From Adiantum capillus-veneris (lineage: Eukaryota; Streptophyta; Polypodiopsida; Polypodiales; Pteridaceae), in assembly GCA_014529385.2 (NCBI GenBank), contig CM043945.1:94836112-94900111 (forward strand): a stretch of DNA of 64,000 nucleotides, written 5' to 3'. Made by a program: the position numbers and the translations under genes. How positions within the stretch are numbered: the stretch's first letter is position 1; each line of letters starts with the position of its first letter. Shown one piece after another: positions 56,148 to 64,000 of the stretch. The notes under the pieces are model-generated. The model ran no database searches and was not told where the DNA came from. It was given only the letters and a program-made list of their open reading frames with translations.

Positions 56148-57239
56148 GGCATCGGGGTGAGAGAGAGGGACAGAGCGAGGGAGCAAGAGAGTGCTACAAC
56201 TCCTCCCCGATATGGTGCCCCGTCTCTCCTTCATCTTCATCATTCAAAATTCGATACCCTTATCCTCTCAACCACCCCCATTAACCAATGATCATTAGCT
56301 TAATGTGATGTGGGTCCGTTCCCATGCGTTGATTCAACCAAGCACTGATACCAAAGAGAATGAGTGCCCCTCATCCGCAGACACTTACTTATAATGTGGT
56401 TTGTCTATCCACATTAGTTTGGCCGCTTATGCACCACAACCGAGTAGTCTCCCCTTGAACCCCGCCCTCTTGCCTCTACAATCTAAAGGTGGTTGACCTA
56501 GACATAGCCATTATAGGCGGCGTGACAAAACCCTTAATTGCAGTCAATAAGGTTCAAGATCAATCTAGAACTTAGTACTCTCGATGATGCAACTCCGTTT
56601 AATTCATCATCCAATTCTCTACCAAGTCTGTTTTTAAATTTCTGAACGAGATGGATTTCTTAAATGGAAAGGGAATAATTACATTCCTTGTGAATGGAAA
56701 TTAGAAGAAAAAGTTTTGCATGGCTGCCATGATAGTCTTTTTGTGGGCCATTTTAACATACATATATATATATATATATATAAATAAGAATTTGTAGTTA
56801 GTAAAGTGGACATTTTGGTGGCCTAATCTCAAGCAAAGTATGTCGTCGAATGTTTTCAATGTCAAGTTAATAAAGGAGAAAGACATAAGGCCCCTGGGTT
56901 GTTACAACCTTTTACATATAATTGGCAAAGTATTTTTATTGGCACTACCAAGAAGCACCAAGGACTCCATTTTGGTAGCATAAAGATTGTGGCAGCTCCA
57001 CAAGTCATATATTTTTGGCCTGCCCAAAGGGCAAAGGCCATAGTGTTGAGTTCTCTTTTTACTGGCTAAAATTAGAAAGAATAACTTTGGTGTTTAATAA
57101 TAAAAATAATTAATGAGCACCATGATTGAGTTGGGTGGGCCGAGGAAAGGCTTGCAAGGCGAGGGTATTCCAAGTGAGGGGATAAGGTGAGGGTATCCTA
57201 GGTGAGTGGAGATAGATGAGGCCACGTAAGGTCTTGTGA
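54996..57239. other. G3 leader and unassigned DNA, with microsatellites
   Basis: No supported gene. It holds a G-rich stretch with GGTGGTGG and CGGCAGTGG words (55730-55870), a GA microsatellite at 56102-56145 and a short TA run near 56760. The Helitron 5' end probably lies in its last part, but no terminus could be fixed. Confidence 0.5.
56102..56145. repeat. (GA)n microsatellite
   Basis: About 22 uninterrupted GA units. Confidence 0.97.
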
Positions 57240-57276
57240 TTGGAGCGTTATTAGGTGGAGCTCAAGAAGCCGCCCC

Positions 57277-57283
57277 TATAAAA
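57277..57283 (+). promoter_or_regulatory. TATA box of the Helitron transcription unit
   Basis: TATAAAA in a GC-rich setting (GCCGCCCCTATAAAACTTATAGGG), followed about 30 bp on by a pyrimidine-rich GC-rich leader. Predicted start near 57310. Spacing and composition are those of a plant pol II core promoter. Confidence 0.6.
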
Positions 57284-57309
57284 CTTATAGGGTGGTCATG
57301 AGTGGAGAC

Positions 57310-59404
57310 CTCGTTTCGCTCGCCTACTCCTGCTTTGCGAGACCTCTGTGTCTGCATTGCTTTTGGGTTCCGAGCCCGTGTCTGAGCTTGCGCGATGAAG
57401 ACTAAAGCTTTGTTTGTTATGTTTTAGGTTAGGCTTCTGTTTGTAGAACGCTTGCTTGCTGTTCAGTGACGTCCGTGAGCTTGCTTGCACAGACGGTGGG
57501 AGTACCAGCTGGCCTTGTTTTTTCTGATTTGCTGCTTGTGGTAGCCATCTAGGCGTTTGAAGGCACGCGCGTATCCTCAGTCGGTCTTTCCATGTGTGTC
57601 TTAAGTCGTTGTTCGACAGGGGATGTGTCATTGCTCCTCGAGTAAGCTGCCGAACTCCGCGCACGTTTCTCTGCTTGTGTTTTGGTGTTCCTTGTTAGGT
57701 GCTGCCTGCGTTAAGCGCTAGGGTTTGCCATGTGGACATCGATGGTTTCGCCCTTGTTTTGTTCCCGAAGCATTGTTGTTGGTGCTGTGACTCGCTGATT
57801 CCGGCCAATTTATGTTTGCCCTCTTCCGAAGCACTGTCTGTGAAGAATGCTGCTTCAGCCTGATTCATTCCTGCCCTTTGTCGTCCTGATGTGTGCTACC
57901 CGTGAGAAGAATGGTGCCCCATTGTTCCATGCGATGGGAGGCATGTCATGCTTGACCTCTGCTCGTCTGATGTATTCTAACCATGAGGAGGACGGTGCCG
58001 GCTCTGTTAGATAGCGGAAAGCATGTGAAAGCTGATGCAGGTAGTTGTTTAAGTCCTTTTTGGTTGTTGCTAAAAGGTTTGAGCATCTGCATGTCTACAT
58101 GTTTGTATATTGGCAGTGAGTTGCTGGGTATCAGCTACAATGCGCGCAAACAACAGAAATCATGTGGATGGAAATCTTTCAAGATGGTGCAGCTTTCGCT
58201 TCGTTTTTGTTCTATGATTGTATGCAGATTATTATTGAAAATATTGGGTTCTTTTCTGGATGGAGGGTTATCTGTACCTTTTCAAGGTTGCTGGCAGAAT
58301 TAACAGGATTGGAGTATCTATGTTTCTTACTCTGTCTGCGGCTTGTTGATGTAATATGGCTTTATTTTGTGAAAGTCTCACATTCATATCTGTCAATTAA
58401 CACTGTTTATATATTCGATGTCGTGCAAGTTAGCTATTGGGTGAAATTTGTGTTATGCTTAACATGCTCTGGTTTTTCTGTGAATTTTGTAACAAGTTTC
58501 TGGCTTTTGTGATTTGGCATGCTATATAGAGATGTAATTTGGTGTTCGTTTGCACCCTTCAGTTTGGTGTATGGCATATGCAGGTCTGCCTCACTGCAGA
58601 TAGAAGTTGTGATACTCGGGAAAGTCTAGCCCTGAGCTCTCTTTATTTGAATGGATAATATTTTGAAGAAGCAGTTTCTATTCTCTTGTTATTACTTTTG
58701 AACAATATTTTGGATTGTTGTTCCTGCTGTGGGTTCGTTGCGGATATGAAAGTGACCATACGGTGTTTTGATTGAGCTTGGGTTTATATTTTTAAATCGA
58801 GTTTGGTCCTTGATGTATTATATCTTTCTGTATGTCTGATAAATGCCTTGTTAACAGTGAAAAATCTTATCGGCTTTTGTTTTTAGCTTGGATATTCTCA
58901 CATATCTCGGTGCCAGCTGTCACCCACAGTAAAGAAGAAACTTTTTTGCCTCGATTTGCCATTTAGTTTATTATTATCTTCTCTCACTAGAAAGTGGCTT
59001 TTAAAAGACCTGAATTATAGCCTTCTCTCTCTAGAGATCCGCTTTTAAGACCTGGATATTTAGCTTATGATTGTACAACTTAATGTCTTAATATCCATCA
59101 CGTTTGCATTCTTTATAAAAGCCTCTAGCCATCCAGTTATACATAGAGTTTGCAAGGCGTTTTCTACTCCTCTGGTCTTCTTGATAACGTGCTAGGATAT
59201 TTCTGCTGTGTTGCTATTTCCTCACTTCAGCTCTCCCTTTTGTGGACTTGTACTATCAAGTCTCAGCTCTACCTACATACCAGGTCTCCATGGATCATCC
59301 AATGTCTGGTTAGGGCCTTTTGAACTTGTCTCTATTGAGTTTCGAGCTATTGTTACACGTTTTGCCTTGATTTCTTGCTCGAAACTTATAATACATTCTT
59401 ACAG
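57310..59404 (+). other. Leader and presumed large intron of the RPA-like unit
   Basis: About 350 bp of GC-rich leader gives way to T-rich DNA of intron character that ends in TTCTTACAG at 59404. The minus-strand ORF at 57296-57664 has no similarity to known families and is likely a by-product of leader composition. Confidence 0.45.
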
Positions 59405-61019
59405 ATCCTAACTTGAATAAGGAGGAACTTGCTTTCGATTTTGAAGATGACCTTGAGTGTTCTAATGTGGGTAAAGAGGGTGTGCAAGCTACGATAGACC
59501 TTCCTGCTTCCTCTGGTTTGTTAAAGTTACCTAAAACACATTTCTCTCCTTCTTTCAAATCCGATTTGTCCCTAAAGCTTTCGAAAAAGCTTGCTCCAAA
59601 GTTGAAGAGGTCATCCCCTTCTAAAGCCTTAAGAAAAGCTCTAAGCTATGCACGTGGTAATGTATTTCTATTATATCCACGATTTGAAGCTTGTTTAAGG
59701 TTGTGAATAACATATTTATGTCACAGGCCTCTCTGTACAGCCTCGTGACTCGAGCTCCGCTTTTGTTGCAGCAAAGGAGAGTGATGAACCAATAAGTGAC
59801 AACTTTGGCTCGCAATTGGCATTAGTGCCTTCTCTTAGGGTTTTGTCCATATCAGAGCTTTCTGATGCTATTACCTTTCGTTTTTCATTTGAGGGCAAAG
59901 TGCTATGCAAGTATGGTACTTATAGGATACCTAAAAGTTAGCTATGCGCGACATTTGAAGGCTGACTTTATAGACAGAGAGTCCAAGAACACTGTCACCT
60001 TTGTTGTCACAGAAGTGTTTGTCAATGATTTTGTTGAATCTTTTGAAGTCGGGGAGTTTTTGCGTATTGAGGGGGCGTATGTCAAGAGAAAAGTGTGGAA
60101 AGATGGAGGTACTAGCTTGTGGGCTCTCTATGCAAATGCTGCCACTACTGTTGTAAAAGCTGAAAGCTTTGATTGATGTTTACATCTTTACCCTGAACAT
60201 AGAATTAAGGAGTTGCTTACTAATAAGGCAATGATTGAGTTCGCTCCCACTATCGCGTTCACTGTTGTGAAGGTTGAGACCTCCACAAGGTCCGATGGTG
60301 GTGATAGTTATCGTTTAACCATCGTAGATGGCCCTGCATCCAGTGATAGAGCAAGTGTGAGTCATCAATTTGATCTATTTTGCCTTGATATCTTAAGGCT
60401 TATCTCTAATCTGGATTATTTGTGCAATTGCTATTTGTTCCTTCCAGGCGTGTCGATTATCATCTCATGGTTGATGCTTTGAAAACCAAGGGTTCTTTTT
60501 CATGTGTTGCGCACAACATCAACGTCTTCAAAGCAGCATCAAGCATATTATCTGTGGTGGACGCAACTCTTATTTGTGCATTGCCAGAAAATTTAAAGAG
60601 TGTTTTCTCGCAGCATCTCTCAAAACAAGTCACTAGTATGGGATTTGGGAAGAAGGTAATCTACTTTAACTAGATCTATTTGCATGAGCATTGCTTGCAA
60701 GTTGTAATCTCATAATTGTTTGTAGGTCTTTGGAACTTTGGAGATTGTTAACATCAATAGTTTGGAGGTGGAATATGTGTGTGACTCTTGCAAAGGCAGA
60801 AATGTTAGTCGTCAAAGTGGAAAGCCTGTGCAGATTGCGAAGTTGCCTTCTCTTCAAGCTAAAATCTGTTTGCAAAATGGAGAAGCTGTACAAGTAATTC
60901 TGCAAGGAAATATCGTGGATGTAGTTCTGAATTTGCCCAAGCCTTTTCTCAGCCTTTTTGATGAGAATTTGTTAGACTTGAAATCATCTCTTGTTGCCTT
61001 TAGCAAAGTTGGAACATAG
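59405..61019 (+). pseudogene. RPA1-like single-strand DNA-binding protein of the Helitron (spliced, damaged)
   Basis: Exon 59405-59656 encodes a basic, Ser/Lys-rich N-terminal part (LKLSKKLAPKLKRSSPSKAL). A 70-bp intron (59657-59726, GTAATG...TCACAG) joins in phase to the next exon. OB fold 1 has FSFEGKVLC, then HLKADFID, FVVTEVFVNDFVESFEVGEFL. OB fold 2 starts FAPTIAFTVVKVE and ends RVDYHLMVDALK. OB fold 3 follows a second 70-bp, phase-0 intron (60656-60725), with EVEYVCDSCKGRN, where the RPA zinc ribbon keeps only two cysteines, and VILQGNIVDVV. Lesions are a frame change near 59938 and a TGA at 60174-60176. RPA binds single-stranded DNA, expected during rolling-circle transposition. Confidence 0.75.
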
Positions 61020-61676
61020 TCTATAGACAAGCACGGTTTTGTGATTGATTACAAGGCACCCTAAATTGTATCTTTCCTCCTAACCTTTTGCTTGAAGAAC
61101 TCTAGTATGGCTGCCTATCCTTCATCCTTTTTTGTAAATGACAAAAAGCTTTATGTTTTGCCAAATTTTTGGTCTACATATAATAGTAACGATGATGTTT
61201 TGCAAGCTTTGATTTGTCTCTTCAATTGTTCTATGTCTCTCATTGAATTGGAAAAACATCTTCTTGATCTTATAATGCTTGACCTTGCTAACAATAAAAA
61301 TGAAACATGAGCTATATGGATTGCACCATGGACAAATAGTGTTGTTGATAGCACCGCATTGCATGACCACTTGAACACTTTGATACATACACGAGGAACA
61401 TCTCGGCTCTTGAGCATGCACTTGGTTATCTTGTTTTGCCAACAATTTAATGTGACATGTGTTGTCCATGTCTTCCAAAATAAGAAGTTTATCAAATCTT
61501 TTTCTTGTGGAGGCATAAGCATAGAATCCACATCTGCAATACCTTCACTTGCTTCCATTATTTCTGAACCAAAATGTGTTGGCTTCCTATGTCGTTGAAG
61601 CATTTTAAACAGCCACGTTGTGTTTGGAGCAAAGATGACATTTCTTGCTTGACCACGTTGATTAACGAGAATCCAT
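61020..61676 (+). other. Decayed coding stretch between RPA-like gene and Rep region
   Basis: Short frames at 61092-61310 and 61359-61598 (the latter with LNTLIHTRG and a Cys/His-poor tail) look like remains of coding DNA, but no domain is recognised. A region near 61610-61740 reads toward the Helitron ORF that follows. Confidence 0.4.
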
Positions 61677-62795
61677 TTGCAAGTGCTAAAGATTGTTCAG
61701 CTCTTTCAAGCGTCCTATCCTTCTTCATTCTCAAGCAAGCAAATTTTAACTAAGGTTTATAAAATGTGGAAAGACCCGAGTTTACAACCAAGCAGTGACG
61801 TGAGGGTGTCAAAATCACGAACAATTCTTTATGCAAGAAAAATTCTAGATGTTCCATGCTATCCATGTGCCTCTTGCAATGGTTTGTTTTTTCGTAAGAA
61901 TTTGAGGCTATTATCAAACGGTGACTTGCTTCTCTTGAAGGAGTTGAGAGTCCTTGTCACTACTTCGCACATGGACTCTCATGCATGTGTTGCTTGCAGG
62001 CGGGCATTGAAATGTCAACAAATTCCACCTTTTTACATCCAAGGGTTGCTAGTTTTCAATCGAAGTATGGAGAGTGTTTCGCAATTGAATGCTATAGAGC
62101 ACCGTCTTGTGTCATTTAGAATACCATTTGCCCAAATAAGAGAACTTACTTATGAGGGGAAATATGGGTTGCAAGGAAGCATTGTCAACGTTATGGAAGA
62201 TTTGTCTAGGGTGCAAACTGTATTGCCTCGCTTCACAAACGATCAAGCTACTGTCCTTGTGGAGATCAAGCGAAAATTAGAATATGATCATGCATACCTA
62301 AGTGGAACTGTCCGGCCCGCATTTGTGCTATGAGCATTGCATCAACTTGTTCTTAAGCTATTGTATCTTGAAAATGGTGCCACTATCAATTCTTCTTGGT
62401 CATTTGCCTTCTCTTTAAGCTCCGACATTGCTATCTCTCCTAACTTTGATAACTCTGAAGATGACCAAGAACCATCTGACACTCTTATCCATGGCCTTTA
62501 CACTTCTCAGCAAGTTGTAGATCACAATGCACAAGCCAAGAGTGTTGCACCTTGCGAGGGGTTTGCACCATTGAGCCTTTTTGACGATGAAGCTTGTGAA
62601 GAGTTATCTTTCCCAGCATTGTTCTTTGGCGAAAGAAGGCAATATCATCTCTTGGCAAAAAAAAGGTATCAAAAAGTCGCGCAATGGGAGATTAAGAATG
62701 TGGACAAAAGATTTGCAAGAGATATCGAGAATATTTTTTTCAAGACAATGAAGATTATCATTAGCAAGGTCCTCGGCTCTATATGGGTGCGGTAA
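61677..62795 (+). pseudogene. Helitron polyprotein region upstream of Rep
   Basis: The frame shows a Cys-rich module (CYPCASCNGLFF, then HACVACRRAL) and the block LNAIEHRLVSFRIPFAQIREL followed by YGLQGSIVNV. These are well-known conserved parts of Helitron proteins before the Rep domain (DUF6570-like). Past a single in-frame TGA (62331-62333) the same frame continues with VAPCEGFAPLSLFDDEACEE and LSFPALFFGERR, another constant Helitron feature. It ends at a TAA (62793-62795) where an indel shifts the coding into the next frame. Function of this part is unknown; the Cys motifs suggest zinc and DNA binding. Confidence 0.82.
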
Positions 62796-62796
62796 G

Positions 62797-64000
62797 CTGC
62801 GAGGCAAGCAGCTGCAAGCTAAAGACGTTCAATCAACAACCAATGTCGAACAACTACTTTCATCCCAAGTCGGATATAGTGACTTTGAGAATTTTCGGAC
62901 TTCCACTGACTACAAAGCAAAACTTAAGCGCAATGTTTTTGCCATGATTCGACAATTAGGACAACCCACGTTCTTTATTACATTCTCATGTGCAGAGCAA
63001 AGGTGGAAGCCGTTGATGGATTGCTTGATTAAACTCAATCCACACATTGTTGAAGACAATCAATCCAATAGGTGTGCTTACATGAGAACACTACTCCGAT
63101 CAGATCCTACTACAACAGCTCGATATTATGTCCACAGACTTAGAGAAATAAAGAAAGAACTAAAACGTGACAAAACCATTCTCAGTGAGCTGATGGATTA
63201 TTTCTTTGTCACTGAGTTTCAACAAAGAGGAAGCCAACATGACCATGGGTTGCTTTGGATAGAAAACGCACCTGTATTTGGCATTGCTTCGAATGACGAG
63301 GTGGTGGATTTTATTGATTCATATATAACGACAAACAAGGATGAGCTTGATGAATCCTTGAGAGTTGTCCAGATTCACTCACATCGCAAGACATGCAAAA
63401 AGCACAAAACTTTGTGTCAATTCGGCTTCCCACGACCACCCTCAAGAAGGACAATTATCTTATGCCCAAACAATGTGAACAACATAACAAGACAACAAAT
63501 TGTCGACAGGAAGAGACATATCGATCAACAGCTCCTTGCTTTAGAACGTGAACCGACACTGTCGTTTGATGCTTGGTTAGAAACATTGAATATGGACGAA
63601 GAGGACTACCTCCAAGCACTTTGCATAAACATAACAGAGCCAACACTTCTTTTTAAAAGAGACCCCAAGGACATTTTCACAAATAACTTCAACAAGAAAC
63701 TTTGTGCATTGTGGGATGCAAATATTGATATTCAATTTATTTTCAATGGACACGGTGCAACTGCATATTGCACATCATACATGACAAAAAATGACAGCTC
63801 CGTAAGCAAAGCAATCAAACACGTGGTTGAAGCTTGCAAGAAGAACAACTTACCAACGTTGGCACGCTTGAAAAATATTGGTGGCGCATTGATCAACGCA
63901 CAAGAAATGACATCACAACAAGCAGCATACATTGCATTGTCTCTACCTTTGCATAGTGCTAGCAGAGAATTTGTGTTTATAAATGCTGATTGGAGCGTCG
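62797..64000 (+). CDS. Helitron Rep (HUH endonuclease) domain, open to the window edge
   Basis: About 401 codons are open with no stop. The first residues (LRGKQLQAKDV) join the previous segment after a one-base shift. Visible motifs: FAMIRQLGQPTFFITFSCAEQRW (Rep motif 1 region), EFQQRGSQHDHGLLWIE with the metal-binding H-D-H at 63238-63246, KTCKKHKTLCQFGFPRPP, and the catalytic tyrosine pair Y-C-T-S-Y at 63766-63780 followed by MTK. Rep nicks and joins one strand during rolling-circle transposition. All expected catalytic residues are present. The helicase half lies beyond the window. Because of the upstream shift this copy is probably not autonomous. Confidence 0.9.
   Translation, partial: MRGKQLQAKDVQSTTNVEQLLSSQVGYSDFENFRTSTDYKAKLKRNVFAMIRQLGQPTFFITFSCAEQRWKPLMDCLIKLNPHIVEDNQSNRCAYMRTLLRSDPTTTARYYVHRLREIKKELKRDKTILSELMDYFFVTEFQQRGSQHDHGLLWIENAPVFGIASNDEVVDFIDSYITTNKDELDESLRVVQIHSHRKTCKKHKTLCQFGFPRPPSRRTIILCPNNVNNITRQQIVDRKRHIDQQLLALEREPTLSFDAWLETLNMDEEDYLQALCINITEPTLLFKRDPKDIFTNNFNKKLCALWDANIDIQFIFNGHGATAYCTSYMTKNDSSVSKAIKHVVEACKKNNLPTLARLKNIGGALINAQEMTSQQAAYIALSLPLHSASREFVFINADWSV

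Larger units (their letters stand above)
51409..56361 (-). mobile_element. Minus-strand gypsy remnant (G3) with possible PBS and LTR edges
   Basis: Coding order on the minus strand runs from gag (53700-54995) to RNase H (51450). The minus strand at 56342-56353 reads TGGTATCAGTGC, an 11/12 match to a tRNA-iMet PBS. The words GAGAATGAGTGC-CCTCATCC occur both there (56357) and at 51405, suggesting LTR edges at about 56361 and 51409. Similarity is short and no full LTR could be outlined, so the limits are tentative. Confidence 0.5.
57277..64000 (+). mobile_element. Helitron, 5' and central part (runs off the window)
   Basis: The same strand carries a promoter, a spliced RPA-like gene, the conserved region found before Rep in Helitron proteins, and a Rep HUH nuclease domain. 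The helicase and the 3' hairpin with CTRR end would lie beyond 64000. The 5' TC terminus was not identified. Plant Helitrons are known to encode RepHel and RPA-like proteins together. Confidence 0.85.

Noticed and set aside
57051-57065. TCTCTTTTTACTGGC as the Helitron 5' terminus
   Set aside because: It only loosely resembles Helitron 5' ends, and without a second copy or the 3' end it cannot be supported.
57296-57664. Minus-strand ORF of 122 codons over the Helitron leader
   Set aside because: No similarity, composition explained by the GC-rich leader, and it opposes the TATA box and spliced gene.

Overview
This is a 64-kb window of a large, repeat-dense plant nuclear genome. The evidence is stacked Ty3/gypsy and Ty1/copia LTR retrotransposons with tRNA-iMet and tRNA-Asp primer-binding sites, a Helitron with a spliced RPA-like gene, introns of plant size, and many (CA)n/(GA)n microsatellites. 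The species cannot be read from the sequence. A fern, lycophyte or other large-genome land plant fits the style of the elements, but that is a weak guess. I see no convincing host gene, rRNA, tRNA or CRISPR array.

Layout. 1-410: fragment of a gypsy RNase H on the minus strand. 411-7155: copy A of a giant Ty3/gypsy family (called G here), minus strand, with its 3' LTR but truncated before gag. 7156-8788: unassigned DNA with microsatellites. 8789-10040 and 46148-46600: one old copia element (copia 3) split by the insertion of copy B of family G. Copy B (10041-46147, minus strand) has both LTRs and a perfect 5-bp target duplication (catgc). It is itself interrupted by copia 1 (10618-15528, plus strand, TSD acaag) in its 3' LTR, by copia 2 (23997-29535, minus strand, TSD tcacc) upstream of its protease, and by N1 (32502-44191, minus strand), a non-autonomous LTR element, in gag. 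46601-48480: unassigned. 48480-56361: weathered gypsy pieces in both orientations. About 57277-64000: the 5' part of a Helitron with a TATA box, an RPA-like spliced gene, the region before Rep, and an open Rep (HUH) domain running off the window.

Most interesting. N1 (11.7 kb) has LTRs of about 1.07 kb, a tRNA-Asp PBS and a polypurine tract, but no reverse transcriptase, RNase H or integrase. Its single long frame encodes zinc knuckles, a retropepsin, a second retropepsin-like domain and a series of W-x-P-K repeats. Family G carries the same protease and the same second protease-like/W-repeat module, but on either side of its RT-RNase H-integrase. N1 therefore looks like a G-type element with the polymerase block missing. 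The 3.3-kb leader of N1 holds eight copies of a perfect or near-perfect palindrome, AGTCTATCGCGATAGACT. Seven of them are spaced 297-303 bp apart in otherwise diverged monomers, and one copy carries paired changes that keep the dyad. That is the best candidate here for an undescribed functional device, such as an RNA dimerisation/packaging signal or a protein-binding array.

Family G also encodes a small post-pol protein conserved between copies A and B that I do not recognise. The order of events inferred from nesting is copia 3, then G copy B, then copia 1, copia 2 and N1. Their relative order is unknown beyond copia 1 having the most diverged LTRs.
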